64,000 nucleotides of DNA from Clostridium cadaveris (GCF_020911725.1 NZ_CP076620.1:12501-76500); one strand, 5' to 3'. Shown: positions 48,892 through 58,301, counted from the first letter of the stretch. Notes: generated by a model not told the origin, from the letters alone. Numbers and translations are program-made.

Positions 48892-50403
48892 ATGAAAAAT
48901 GTTTTAGAATATCTTGAAGAATCGGCAAAAAAGTATCCTAATAAAATTGCTGTAAAAGATCCTGAAAATAGTTGTTCATATATAAACCTACTACAAAATG
49001 CTAAACATATTGGAAGTGGAGTGTTACAATATGAGGTGCCGAGAAGTCCAGTAATTGTGTTTATGAATAAGAGCGTTGAGGCATTAAGTGCATTTATGGG
49101 AATCGTACATGCAGGATGTTTTTATATTTTCATTAATCCTGATCAAACAGATACACGTATTAAGCAAATTTTAGAAATTACAAAGGCGAAATGTATTATA
49201 ACTCATAGTGAATTTATAAGCGCTATAAAAAAAGTAGAGTTTTCTGGACATATACTTGAATATAGTAAGCTTGTTAAAACTGAGATAGAAGATGAAAAAT
49301 TAAAAAATATAAGAGAAATGTTCCTTGATATAGATCCTCTTTATTGCAATTTTACTTCAGGATCTACTGGTGTACCAAAAGGAGTTCTAGTTAGTCATCG
49401 TAATGTAATAGACTTTATGGAGTATTTCCCTGACATGTTTCAAATTACACAAGATGATATAATCGGAAATCAAGCACCGTTTGATTTTGATGTATCTGTA
49501 AAAGATATATATTCAACTCTAAAAGTTGGAGCAACCATGGTGATAATACCTAAACATTATTTTTCTATAGTTACTTTGTTGCTTGATTATATATGTAATG
49601 AAAAAGTTACAACTATGATATGGGCAGTATCAGCTTTATGCTTGATAACGCAGTTTAAGGGATTAACATATAGGATACCAGAGAGTGTAAATAAGATATT
49701 ATTTAGTGGCGAAGTAATGCCTATAAAGCACCTTAAACTTTGGCAAAAAGCTTTACCACAAGCAAATTTTGTTAATTTATATGGGCCAACTGAAATAACT
49801 TGTAATTGTACTTATTATCGAATTGATAGGGAATTTGAAGACAATGAAATCTTGCCAATAGGAAGGGCATTTCCTAATGAAAAAGTATTTTTGCTTGATG
49901 AAAATGATAAAGAGATTATCGATAAGAATAAAATCGGAGAAATATGTGTATCAGGTACAGCAGTTGCATTAGGCTATTATAATAATCACCTACAAACTAA
50001 TAAAGCATTTGTACAAAATCCATTGAATTCACAATACATGGAGACTATTTACAGGACAGGAGATCTTGCATCCTATAATGAACATGGAGACCTTTGTTTT
50101 GCAGGACGTAAAGACTTTCAAATAAAATATATGGGTCATCGTATTGAACTAGAAGAGATAGAAGCAACATTAAATGGATATGAAGATATTCAAAGAGCTT
50201 GCTGTGTTTTTGATAGTGATAAAAATAAAATAATCGCTTTTTATGTGGGAAATATGGAGAGAAAAGAAATACATAAAAAAATGCGTGAGACTTTACCAGT
50301 GTACATGATACCGAAAGAGTTTCATTTGATGGATGAACTTCCTATAACTCAGAATGGAAAAATAGATAGAAAAAAACTTAAGAATTCTGGAGGGTCAAAA
50401 TAA
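48892..50403 (+). CDS. DltA-like amino-acid-adenylating enzyme (AMP-binding)
   Basis: 503 aa, DltA-sized. Adenylation motifs are TSGSTGVPKG (A3), NLYGPTE (A5), YRTGD (A7), GRKDFQIKYMGHRIELEEIE (A8) and NGKIDRKKL (A10 Lys). QAPFDFDVSVKDIY keeps the Asp that DltA uses to hold the substrate amino group. The Cys of the canonical DltA pocket (LFCGE) is Ser here (ILFSGEVMP), and the following TEITCNC differs from TEATVAV. It should load an amino acid onto the carrier protein two genes downstream. The changed pocket and the decarboxylase next door suggest the amino acid is not simply D-alanine. GAAAGGAG precedes the ATG. Confidence 0.8.
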   Translation: MKNVLEYLEESAKKYPNKIAVKDPENSCSYINLLQNAKHIGSGVLQYEVPRSPVIVFMNKSVEALSAFMGIVHAGCFYIFINPDQTDTRIKQILEITKAKCIITHSEFISAIKKVEFSGHILEYSKLVKTEIEDEKLKNIREMFLDIDPLYCNFTSGSTGVPKGVLVSHRNVIDFMEYFPDMFQITQDDIIGNQAPFDFDVSVKDIYSTLKVGATMVIIPKHYFSIVTLLLDYICNEKVTTMIWAVSALCLITQFKGLTYRIPESVNKILFSGEVMPIKHLKLWQKALPQANFVNLYGPTEITCNCTYYRIDREFEDNEILPIGRAFPNEKVFLLDENDKEIIDKNKIGEICVSGTAVALGYYNNHLQTNKAFVQNPLNSQYMETIYRTGDLASYNEHGDLCFAGRKDFQIKYMGHRIELEEIEATLNGYEDIQRACCVFDSDKNKIIAFYVGNMERKEIHKKMRETLPVYMIPKEFHLMDELPITQNGKIDRKKLKNSGGSK

Positions 50404-50406
50404 AGT

Positions 50407-51594
50407 ATGAGTAATAATTTTTTAAAAGAGGCTATATCTCAATATAAGACGCCGTTTTATATTTTTGATACAGATATCTTAGTTGAACAAATCAAGAAAA
50501 TTAAATCTGCTCTAGGTTCTGATATTGATGTATGTTATGCTATGAAAGCTAATCCCTTCATAATTAAAGAGATGGAAACAGTAATTGATGGCTTTGAAGT
50601 TTGTTCGCCAGGAGAGTTTCATATATGTGAAAGAGCATCAATATCTATGGAGAAGGTAATTATGTCTGGAGTATATAAAAATCCTGAAGATGTTGAATAT
50701 GCAATTTTAAATTATGGTAACAAAATAACATATACTGCTGAATCTTTTATACAATGGCAAATTATTGAACAGTATGCTAAAAAGCACAATGTATCTGTTA
50801 GAGTTTTGCTTAGATTAACTAATGGAAGTCAATTTGGTATGGATGAAAGTATTATTCATCAAATCATATCGGATAGAAATTTATATCCTCATATTGAAAT
50901 TGAGGGAATTCAATTTTTCTCAGGTACTCAGAAAAAATCAGTTGGTAGGATAACAAAAGAACTTAAGATGTTAGATGATTTTTGTGATGCCTTAGCAAAG
51001 GAATATGATTTTTATGCTAAAAGATTAGAATACGGGCCAGGTCTTCCAATTTTCTATTTTGAAGAAGAAGATGGTTATGAAGAGGATAGTCTTGAAGCTT
51101 TTGCCAAAGAAATTAAAAATATGAGATTTAAGGAAAAGATTGTATTAGAAATGGGGAGATTTATTGCAGCTTCTTGTGGTACTTATGTCACAAGTGTAGT
51201 TGATATGAAATCAAATCAAAACCAGAATTACTGTTTAATCGATGGAGGAATCCACCATATCAACTATTTTGGTCAAATGATGGCAATGAAGAAACCTCCT
51301 ATAATTCACTGGGATGAAGAAAAAGATGGTGAGATAAAGGAGTGGACTATTTGTGGTTCCTTGTGCACGATGAATGATGTACTTGTAAAAATGTATCCAT
51401 TCAAAAATCTTCAATTAAAAGATAAGCTAATATTTAAAAAGGTAGGGGCATATTCTATGACCGAAGGTATATCGCTATTTTTGAGCCGTGAACTTCCACA
51501 AGTGATTTTATACTCTAAAGATAGTGGACTTCGTTTAGTCAGAAGTAGTTTTCCTACTGACAAATTAAATTATATACAAGATAAAAATAATTAA
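50407..51594 (+). CDS. BtrK-like PLP-dependent decarboxylase (fold III, carrier-protein type)
   Basis: 395 aa. The PLP Lys is in CYAMKANP (about residue 45). The rest fits BtrK and the exosortase-associated TIGR03099 group better than LysA: QFGMDES (BtrK has the same string), GIQFFSGTQ, YGPGLPIFYF, DGGIHHI near 279, CGSLCTMNDVL, and GAYSMTEGISLFLS. BtrK decarboxylates gamma-glutamyl bound to the carrier BtrI, giving a 4-aminobutyryl thioester. Here the enzyme lies between a DltA-like loader and a carrier gene, 3 bases after the loader. Inference: it decarboxylates a carrier-bound acidic amino acid. A racemase role (alanine racemase shares the fold) is less likely. Confidence 0.75.
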   Translation: MSNNFLKEAISQYKTPFYIFDTDILVEQIKKIKSALGSDIDVCYAMKANPFIIKEMETVIDGFEVCSPGEFHICERASISMEKVIMSGVYKNPEDVEYAILNYGNKITYTAESFIQWQIIEQYAKKHNVSVRVLLRLTNGSQFGMDESIIHQIISDRNLYPHIEIEGIQFFSGTQKKSVGRITKELKMLDDFCDALAKEYDFYAKRLEYGPGLPIFYFEEEDGYEEDSLEAFAKEIKNMRFKEKIVLEMGRFIAASCGTYVTSVVDMKSNQNQNYCLIDGGIHHINYFGQMMAMKKPPIIHWDEEKDGEIKEWTICGSLCTMNDVLVKMYPFKNLQLKDKLIFKKVGAYSMTEGISLFLSRELPQVILYSKDSGLRLVRSSFPTDKLNYIQDKNN

Positions 51595-51612
51595 GAAAGA
51601 GTGGTAAATAAT

Positions 51613-51843
51613 ATGAAAGAATTACTTGAAATTTTAGAAGGTATTGATCCAGATATTAACTATGGTGAAGAAGATAAGCTTATTGATAATGGGCTTTTAG
51701 ATTCTCTATCAATTTTATCTTTAGTAACAGAATTGGAAGATGCATTTGAAATTGAAATTAGACCTGTAGACTTAATTCCTTCAAATTTCAATTCAGCAGA
51801 ATCAATGTGGAACATGATTCAAAGGTTACAAAAGGAAAACTAA
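51613..51843 (+). CDS. DltC-like acyl/aminoacyl carrier protein
   Basis: 76 aa. The phosphopantetheine site is the Ser in NGLLDSLSILSLVTELE (about residue 32), and the protein is acidic with the helical pattern of carrier proteins. The DSL motif and the later IRPVDLIPSNFNSAESM differ from classical DltC. The ATG at 51613 is chosen since GAGTGG lies before it; a GTG at 51601 has no site. It should carry the adenylated, and possibly decarboxylated, amino acid to the membrane acyltransferase gene that starts one base after its stop codon. Confidence 0.83.
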   Translation: MKELLEILEGIDPDINYGEEDKLIDNGLLDSLSILSLVTELEDAFEIEIRPVDLIPSNFNSAESMWNMIQRLQKEN

Positions 51844-51844
51844 A

Positions 51845-53428
51845 ATGAATTACATTTCTTTTGTATACCTTATTGTTTTCATACCTCTTGTTTTGCTTGC
51901 ATATAAAATTATGCCCAAGCGTTATAGAGGACTAGTGTTATTACTTGCAAGCTATGTTTTTTTCTTTATGGTAAGCAAGAAGCTTGTGGTTTATTTGATG
52001 TTGTCTACAGTTTCAATTTACTTTATTGGCATTTGCCTTTCGTCATGCAAGAAAAATTATCTTGAAAAAGAAAAAAATGCAGATGATATTAAGAAGTTGA
52101 AAATAGCATTTACTAAGAGAAAACGTAGAATTTTATTAATTGGGATAGTATTTAATATTGGAATATTGGTAGTCTTAAAATATTTTAATTTTATAGCTAG
52201 TAATATTAATCCAATTCTTAATTTACTATCATCACCAAGTCTGCTACCTGAGTTGAAGTTTGCTCTACCTATAGGCATTTCATTCTATACATTGCAAGCT
52301 GTATCTTACATAGTGGATGTTTATCAAGAAAAAATTGAAGCAGATAAAAAACTGCCTAGATTAGCGTTATTTATGTCATTTTTTCCAATAATAATGGAAG
52401 GACCTATTTGTAGATATTCTGATATAGCAGAAGATTTATATCGTGGAGAACCACTTAAATATGAAAATGTGACTTTTGGAAGTCAGAGAGTTTTATGGGG
52501 ATTGTTCAAAAATATTGTTATAGCAGATAGATTAAACTTAATTGTAAAAACTATATTTGATAATTATGAAAAGTATGGAGGAATTGTAGTAATACTTGGA
52601 GCTGTATGCTATACATTTCAGTTATATATGAATTTTTCAGGTACTATTGATATAACAATTGGTATTAGTGAAATATTTGGAATAAAAATTCCTGAAAATT
52701 TTCGTCAGCCATTTTTTTCAAAAACAGCTGCTGAATTTTGGCAGAGATGGCATATAACACTTGGAACATGGTTTAAAGATTATATATTTTACCCTATATC
52801 ACTAACTAAATTTGTTAAAAAGCTAGGAAAAAAGACAAGAAAAAAATTTGGAAAGCATATTGGTCAGGTTATCCCTTCAATGATAGCATTATTTGCTGTA
52901 TGGCTTTCCAATGGACTTTGGCATGGAGATAGATGGAGTTATATATTCTTTGGAATGTATTATTTTGTGTTGATTTTACTTGGTAAAATAGTAGAGCCAT
53001 TAAATCACAAAGTTCTAGCATATTTAAAAATAGATAAACACAATATTTTTTATAGATGCATACAAACTATTAAGATGCTGATAATTGTTTTTACAGGTGA
53101 ATTATTTTTTAGAGCCAATGGATTAAAAGCTGGTTTATCAATGTTTAAATCTATTTTTACGAAGTTTTCATGGTCTGATGTTACAGATGGAACTATATTA
53201 AATCTTGGAATTTCATATAAGGATTTTGGTGTACTTTTAGCCGCTCTTATCGTTGTATTTATTGTTGGAATTTATAATGAAAGAGGAGTTTCAATTCGTA
53301 AAAAAATATCTAATTGGAATATTTTCTTTCGCTGGAGCTTTTATTATGCTGCCTTATTAATAGTAATTATTTTTGGAGCCTATGGTGAGGGTTATATTCC
53401 AGCAGAATTAATTTATGCAGGATTTTAG
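51845..53428 (+). CDS. MBOAT-family membrane O-acyltransferase (AlgI/DltB type)
   Basis: 527 aa, about 10-12 transmembrane segments. LPIGISFYTLQAVSYIVDVYQ, MEGPICRYSDIAEDL, FWQRWHITLGTWFKDYIFYPIS (conserved His) and SNGLWHGDRWSYIFFGMYY (catalytic His) are MBOAT signatures. Canonical DltB is about 390-400 aa; the greater length and wording resemble AlgI/PatA, which acylate extracytoplasmic polysaccharides. It probably moves the acyl group from the carrier protein across the membrane to an acceptor. AAAGGAAAAC lies in front of the ATG. Confidence 0.85.
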   Translation: MNYISFVYLIVFIPLVLLAYKIMPKRYRGLVLLLASYVFFFMVSKKLVVYLMLSTVSIYFIGICLSSCKKNYLEKEKNADDIKKLKIAFTKRKRRILLIGIVFNIGILVVLKYFNFIASNINPILNLLSSPSLLPELKFALPIGISFYTLQAVSYIVDVYQEKIEADKKLPRLALFMSFFPIIMEGPICRYSDIAEDLYRGEPLKYENVTFGSQRVLWGLFKNIVIADRLNLIVKTIFDNYEKYGGIVVILGAVCYTFQLYMNFSGTIDITIGISEIFGIKIPENFRQPFFSKTAAEFWQRWHITLGTWFKDYIFYPISLTKFVKKLGKKTRKKFGKHIGQVIPSMIALFAVWLSNGLWHGDRWSYIFFGMYYFVLILLGKIVEPLNHKVLAYLKIDKHNIFYRCIQTIKMLIIVFTGELFFRANGLKAGLSMFKSIFTKFSWSDVTDGTILNLGISYKDFGVLLAALIVVFIVGIYNERGVSIRKKISNWNIFFRWSFYYAALLIVIIFGAYGEGYIPAELIYAGF

Positions 53429-53439
53429 GGGGTGACTTT

Positions 53440-54372
53440 ATGAGATTTAAGAACATCATAAAACCGGTCGCATTTGTAGGAATATTTCTTATTATATTGG
53501 GGTCCCTATCACCTTTTTTTAGACAAGTCATTAGTAAAAAGGCTATTGAAATTGAGCCACAAAATACTATTGATTATCTAATTATTGGAGATAGTGAAGC
53601 TACTACAAGTATTTCCCCAATGGAAATATGGAACAAACATGGATTTACAGGATATAATTTAGGGGCGCCAGCTCAAAGATTACAGGAGACATATTATTCA
53701 TTAAAAAATGCTCTTAAAAATCAGAAACCACAGGTGGTTTTGCTTGAAACTAATGCTACCTGTAGGGCTTTCGGAGTGAATGGAGAAATAAACAAACTTT
53801 TCGGAAGTATTTTCAAAAATAATTTTGAAGTATATAAGAACCATAATAAATGGAAAGAGTTTAATTCTCAGAATGATAGTGAAAAATCAAAAAGAATAAG
53901 AACAAATATATTAAGGGGATTTCGCTATGATGAGAAGATAGAACCATATACAAAAGGACCCTATGTAAGGGAAACTGATGCTGTTGAGAAAATACCTAAA
54001 GTACCTATGTATTATTTAAATAAAATAGTTGAACTTTGCAAGGAAAATGATATTCAATTGATTTTATATACAGTTCCATCACCTGTTAATTGGAATTATA
54101 AGAGATACAATGGTATTAAGGATTTTGCAGAGAGAAATAAGTTACCGTTTCTAGATTTAAATTTGAAAACTGAAGAGCTTGGGATAGATTGGGCAACAGA
54201 TACCTATGACAAAGGAGATCATTTGAATTTCTTTGGAGCTCAAAAGTTAACTAGTTATATAGGTAATTATTTATCGGAGAACTCTAAGTTAATTGATCAC
54301 CGAGAAGATGAGAAGTACTTATTTTGGAATGACATATGGAAGAAATATTTGAAGATAACAAATAAAAATTAA
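53440..54372 (+). CDS. SGNH-like extracytoplasmic protein (DltD/AlgJ type)
   Basis: 310 aa. One N-terminal membrane anchor (about 8-28). The SGNH nucleophile motif is YLIIGDSEATTSISP (Ser near 53) and the C-terminal DxxH is DKGDHLNFFGAQKL (about 249-262). DltD proteins are usually near 390-420 aa, so this one is short. It would act outside the membrane with the MBOAT protein in the final acyl transfer to the polymer. AGGGGGTGAC precedes the ATG, 11 bases after the MBOAT gene. Confidence 0.78.
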   Translation: MRFKNIIKPVAFVGIFLIILGSLSPFFRQVISKKAIEIEPQNTIDYLIIGDSEATTSISPMEIWNKHGFTGYNLGAPAQRLQETYYSLKNALKNQKPQVVLLETNATCRAFGVNGEINKLFGSIFKNNFEVYKNHNKWKEFNSQNDSEKSKRIRTNILRGFRYDEKIEPYTKGPYVRETDAVEKIPKVPMYYLNKIVELCKENDIQLILYTVPSPVNWNYKRYNGIKDFAERNKLPFLDLNLKTEELGIDWATDTYDKGDHLNFFGAQKLTSYIGNYLSENSKLIDHREDEKYLFWNDIWKKYLKITNKN

Positions 54373-54375
54373 GAT

Positions 54376-54436
54376 AAAAAACAGAGTTTTATTCAATAGT
54401 GATTTAACACTTATTTTATAAAAGCTCTGTTTTTTA
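54376..54436. terminator. Convergent terminator dlt-like operon / psd
   Basis: Outer arms AAAAACAGAG..TTTTAT and ATAAAAG.CTCTGTTTTTT pair around a long loop, with A- and T-runs on both sides. Confidence 0.75.
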
Positions 54437-54440
54437 AATT

Positions 54441-55331
54441 TTATAATATTTTTCTTCCTATCCCCTCGCCCATAAGAACCTGAGTTTCGATACCTAAGGA
54501 ACTATGTTCTAATAAGTCCTTATCTATTTCTACAGTATCTTTTTTAAGGAATAAGACTGTAGTAGAACCGCCAAATTTAAAGTATCCTTTTTCATCACCC
54601 TTTGAAACCTCAGTATTAGGCTCATATGTTTGAATTATAGTACCAACACAAGTTGCACCTACTTCCATACATAAAATATCATCAAAGTTTTTTGATTTTA
54701 ATATACTCCATTCACGTTTGTTTTGACAGAATAGATTAGGTATTTTCTCAAGAGCTATAGGATTTACTGAGTAATAAGACCCATCTATTTTTTTTGTTTC
54801 ACTACAAATTCCATCATCTACGAAGTGAAATCTGTGGTAGTCAGTTGGACATAACCTTAAAATAAGGCATACCCCACCATTATAATCTTCGGCAACGCTG
54901 TCGTTATTTATTAATTCCTTAAGGGAATATGTAAGTCCTTTAATCTGTACCAATCTATCTAAATCTATATTAGAAAATGCAGTAAGTCTTCCATCTCCTG
55001 GAGATATCAAAATATTTTTATCATTTGTTATTGGTCTAGCTTTTGGCTTAAGTTTTCTTATAAAGAAATCATTAAATGATGAGAAGTCTTCAATGTCTTT
55101 TTCACAAAGAGACATATCAATATCTAAGTCATTTATGAAAGAACTTATTTTTCTTTTACTTAGTGAACTATCACAGAACTTTCCATAGAGTTTTGAAAAA
55201 GCTTTTTTCTTTATAAAAAGTTCTAAAAATTTCATTCCTACAGGAGATGAGTAGCACCATTTTAAGTATGTTTCTCCAGCTACTTTTTCTATCTCATATT
55301 TTTTTGTAGATCGATTATAAATCTTTATCAT
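54441..55331 (-). CDS. psd: Phosphatidylserine decarboxylase proenzyme
   Basis: 296 aa. The self-cleavage site that makes the pyruvoyl group is GGST in [15 protein letters not shown] (about residues 252-255). [24 protein letters not shown] and [12 protein letters not shown] carry the conserved His/Asp. It forms phosphatidylethanolamine at the membrane. AAGGAGAGATAAAG is upstream of the ATG. It converges on the dlt-like operon. Confidence 0.92.
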   Translation of the reverse strand: MIKIYNRSTKKYEIEKVAGETYLKWCYSSPVGMKFLELFIKKKAFSKLYGKFCDSSLSKRKISSFINDLDIDMSLCEKDIEDFSSFNDFFIRKLKPKARPITNDKNILISPGDGRLTAFSNIDLDRLVQIKGLTYSLKELINNDSVAEDYNGGVCLILRLCPTDYHRFHFVDDGICSETKKIDGSYYSVNPIALEKIPNLFCQNKREWSILKSKNFDDILCMEVGATCVGTIIQTYEPNTEVSKGDEKGYFKFGGSTTVLFLKKDTVEIDKDLLEHSSLGIETQVLMGEGIGRKIL

Positions 55332-55482
55332 CTTTATCTCTCCTTAAAAATCTTAATATTAATTTTACCACAAAATTTATATGATTTTAATATGTAATAG
55401 AGTATACTATCAATATAGAAATGTTAAATATATTTAAGATAGGGAAGAATTAATATTAACATATATATGTGGAGTGATTAAA

Positions 55483-56049
55483 ATGAACAAGACTAAAAAG
55501 GCGATTTTTCAGTCTGCAATAGAGATTTTCTCTAAGGCTGGATACAACGGTGCTACTATGGATGATATAGCGATAAATGCAGGAGTAGCAAAAGGAACCT
55601 TATATTATCATTTCAAAAGCAAGGAAGAAATATTCAACTACATAATAACAAATGGTCTTGAAATGATGAGAGTTGCTGTGGAGGATGCTGTAAAGGCTGA
55701 AGAAAATACTGTACTTAAGATTAGAACTATGTGCAAATTTCAATTAGAACTTATTTATGAAAATAAGGATTTCTTTAAGGTCATAATGAGTCAAGTATGG
55801 GGACAGGAACTAAGACAGGTTGAATTAAGAAAATGCATAGAGGAATATCTAAAAACTATAGAAAGATTCCTTCAAGAAGGTATGGATAATGGAGTATTAA
55901 AAAAGAGTGATAGCAATTTCATGGCATATACATTCTTTGGTACACTATTTTCTGCCGCTATTTATGAGCTTATAAATGCTGAGAATACGGATATAGAAAT
56001 GCTAATAGATAATCTTATGAATTTTATATTTAAAGGAATAGAGATGTAA
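55483..56049 (+). CDS. TetR/AcrR family transcriptional regulator
   Basis: 188 aa. The HTH is at 5-50 (AIEIFSKAGYNGATMDDIAINAGVAKGTLYYHFKSKEEIF). The C-terminal ligand domain resembles TetR_C_33-type. The ATG at 55483 has GGAG eight bases upstream; a GTG nine bases earlier is possible. The target is unknown; neighbours are convergent or divergent housekeeping genes, not a pump. Confidence 0.9.
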   Translation: MNKTKKAIFQSAIEIFSKAGYNGATMDDIAINAGVAKGTLYYHFKSKEEIFNYIITNGLEMMRVAVEDAVKAEENTVLKIRTMCKFQLELIYENKDFFKVIMSQVWGQELRQVELRKCIEEYLKTIERFLQEGMDNGVLKKSDSNFMAYTFFGTLFSAAIYELINAENTDIEMLIDNLMNFIFKGIEM

Positions 56050-56095
56050 AAGAGGCATTGCAAAATAGAGTATTTATTTTGCAACACCTCTTTTT
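56048..56095. terminator. Convergent terminator TetR / UbiB-type gene
   Basis: About 20-bp hairpin AAAAGAGGC.TTGCAAAATA / TATTTTGCAACACCTCTTTT with T-run. Confidence 0.92.
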
Positions 56096-57689
56096 AGGTC
56101 ATACCTGATCTGATTATAGATATTAAAAGCCATAGAGCTAAAACTCCAGACATCAGAAATCCAGCTATACCCATAAAAGAAACACCATTAATCTTTGGAC
56201 CAGTATTTGAACTTATGAGCCAAGCTGAGCTTATTATCATAGCCGAAATTACAAGTCCAAATACTAATCTATTTACCATCTTATTAACTTGAATTAGAGG
56301 TCTTTCTAAATTTTTATGTTCAAGTTGTAATTTTGTTCTGCCGCTTAATATGTTGTCACTAACTTCAACTATTTTTTCAGGAGTTTTATATAAACTATTT
56401 AAAAATGTATATGTTTTTATAACTATATCGTCATGAGAAAGTTTTGGAATAAGTTCACTATTCTCCTTCACATAAGGAATAGCTATATCTAGAATTTTTA
56501 TTTCTGGTGAAAGATGAGTCATAACTCCTTCAAGAATTACAAGGCTCTTCATAACCAATGTCAGTTCTTTTGGAAGCTGTATATTATGTTTTGCAGTTAG
56601 TTGAATTATATCATTAAGCATAAGAGATATATTAATATGTGCTAAGGAGGTATTAAGATAGTTAAAGAATAAATACTCTATATCTTCGTAAAGAGCATTT
56701 CTATCAACATAACCTTTTCTTATACCTATAGATAGAAAAACGCTGATAAGCTTATTTATATCCTTTAGCACTATGGAAATCAATGCGTCATTTAAAGCTT
56801 CTCTAAGGGGAATACTCAAATTTCCTACGATACCAAAATCTATAAAGCAAATTTTATTGTCCTTTATTAATATATTTCCAGGATGAGGGTCACCATGAAA
56901 GAAACCATCATTAAACACCTGTTTTAAAAATCCTAAGGCAAGCTTTCTACTTATATCTGATAAGTCGTAATAGTTCTCCTGAAGACTATTAATATTATCT
57001 ACCTTTATACCATCAATTCTTTCTAGAGTTAAGATTTTCTCGCTGCTCATGGATTTAACTACATATGGAACATAAATAAAGGCTACGTCTTTATTTAATT
57101 CTTTAAATTTTATAGTATTCTCCATTTCAATAGTAAAATCTAATTCTTTTTGCGTAGAAATCCAGATTTCATTTAAAGCTTCAACTGGATTTATAAATGA
57201 ATTTGCAAACTTATTTTTAGTAAGCTTTAGAATTTTAGCTAATACTGAAACGTCTAGAGCCATTTTTTCCTTTATATGAGGTCTTTGAACTTTTACTATA
57301 ACATTTCTTCCATCTAATAAAGTAGCCTTATGAACCTGTGATATAGAAGCTGATGCCATAGGAGCTTCATCAAAAAATTTAAATTGATTCTTTAGAGATA
57401 CTCCGAATTCCTCGAAAAATACTTTTTCTATAGATTCGAAACTTTCAGGAAGTGCTTCATCTTGCAACTTTTTTAGCTCTGATACGTATTCTTCAGGCAG
57501 CAAATCTGTTCTAGTACTTATAATTTGTCCAAGCTTTATAAATGTTGGCCCCAGTTCTTCAAATGCTTTTTTCAAATTTTCAGGAGAAGGAGTTCTTTTT
57601 TTTATTTTTGAGTCTACAAGATACCCAAATCCGTATTTAAAAAATACTTTGACTATCTCTTTAAAACGATCGTTAGAGTTTTTACTCAT
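56094..57689 (-). CDS. UbiB/AarF (ABC1) family atypical kinase
   Basis: 531 aa. The family KxGQ motif is FIKLGQIISTRTDLLPEEY, the Ala-rich loop is APMASASISQVHKATL, the Lys is in VIVKVQRP, and the catalytic and metal motifs are FFHGDPHPGNILI and CFIDFGIVG. Two C-terminal transmembrane segments (about 475-530). Members assist quinone or lipid metabolism through ATPase activity. The start at 57689 has AGGAGGAAC upstream. Preceded by a phasin-like gene on the same strand. Confidence 0.9.
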   Translation of the reverse strand: MSKNSNDRFKEIVKVFFKYGFGYLVDSKIKKRTPSPENLKKAFEELGPTFIKLGQIISTRTDLLPEEYVSELKKLQDEALPESFESIEKVFFEEFGVSLKNQFKFFDEAPMASASISQVHKATLLDGRNVIVKVQRPHIKEKMALDVSVLAKILKLTKNKFANSFINPVEALNEIWISTQKELDFTIEMENTIKFKELNKDVAFIYVPYVVKSMSSEKILTLERIDGIKVDNINSLQENYYDLSDISRKLALGFLKQVFNDGFFHGDPHPGNILIKDNKICFIDFGIVGNLSIPLREALNDALISIVLKDINKLISVFLSIGIRKGYVDRNALYEDIEYLFFNYLNTSLAHINISLMLNDIIQLTAKHNIQLPKELTLVMKSLVILEGVMTHLSPEIKILDIAIPYVKENSELIPKLSHDDIVIKTYTFLNSLYKTPEKIVEVSDNILSGRTKLQLEHKNLERPLIQVNKMVNRLVFGLVISAMIISSAWLISSNTGPKINGVSFMGIAGFLMSGVLALWLLISIIRSGMT

Positions 57690-57715
57690 AGTTCCTCCTA
57701 ACAAAATGAGTGAAA

Positions 57716-57741
57716 CCTAAGGTGAAATATTCGACCTTAGG
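57716..57741 (-). terminator. Small hairpin between phasin-like and UbiB-type genes
   Basis: Arms CCTAAGGT / ACCTTAGG with a 10-nt loop but only a weak T-tract on the minus strand. It may reduce readthrough into the kinase gene or protect the upstream mRNA end. Confidence 0.45.
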
Positions 57742-57749
57742 CCCCAAAT

Positions 57750-58073
57750 TTATTCCAAAGAATTTAATATAGCATTTATTTTTGCCTCGAGCTTAGTAAC
57801 TTGTTCTCTAAGGTCATTAAATTCATCTCTAGATACAAAATCCATCTCTTCAAATGTGTTCTTTAAATCTTCTTTAGTTAAAGGCATAACCTTTTTATTA
57901 AATGCTTCTGATTTATCTTTAAAGGTTCTCTTTAACTCTTGAGAAAGCTCCTTTCCCTCATCTACAGAAAGACGTCCTTTCTCAACAAGTTCTTCAACAA
58001 CATTTGCAGACTTTTCATAAGTATAAGCAATTGAACCTACACCTGCTAATAATATCTTTTTTAATTCATCCAT
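57750..58073 (-). CDS. Phasin-like coiled-coil protein
   Basis: 107 aa, helical and charged: LLAGVGSIAYTYEKSANVVEELVEKGRLSVDEGKELSQELK followed by a C-terminal coiled coil (SRDEFNDLREQVTKLEAKINAIL, about 78-103). This is the phasin/PhaF-like pattern of small proteins often beside AarF-type genes in clostridia. It may form lipid- or granule-associated oligomers. AGGAGG precedes the ATG. There is no PHA synthase gene nearby. Confidence 0.75.
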   Translation of the reverse strand: MDELKKILLAGVGSIAYTYEKSANVVEELVEKGRLSVDEGKELSQELKRTFKDKSEAFNKKVMPLTKEDLKNTFEEMDFVSRDEFNDLREQVTKLEAKINAILNSLE

Positions 58074-58301
58074 TATGGTAACCTCCTAAATTTTAAAATT
58101 AAAATTATTTATAGTAACCTTTTAATGTTAATAACTTATATTATATGATTTTATATTGATAATTATATATTTAATTATCATCATTTTATCACAAAAACTT
58201 TAGTTAAATCCATTGTTTTCAGAAAAGTCACAATAATATAGGCGTGTATCTACTTAGCGTATTATAAATTAAATTCAACTTTAAGATAAAAGAAGTAATA
58301 T

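Noticed and set aside
50407-51594. Annotation as diaminopimelate decarboxylase (LysA) or ornithine decarboxylase
   Set aside because: The QFGMDES, DGGIHH and GSLCTMND strings match BtrK/TIGR03099-type enzymes, and the context is a carrier-protein operon, not lysine or polyamine synthesis.
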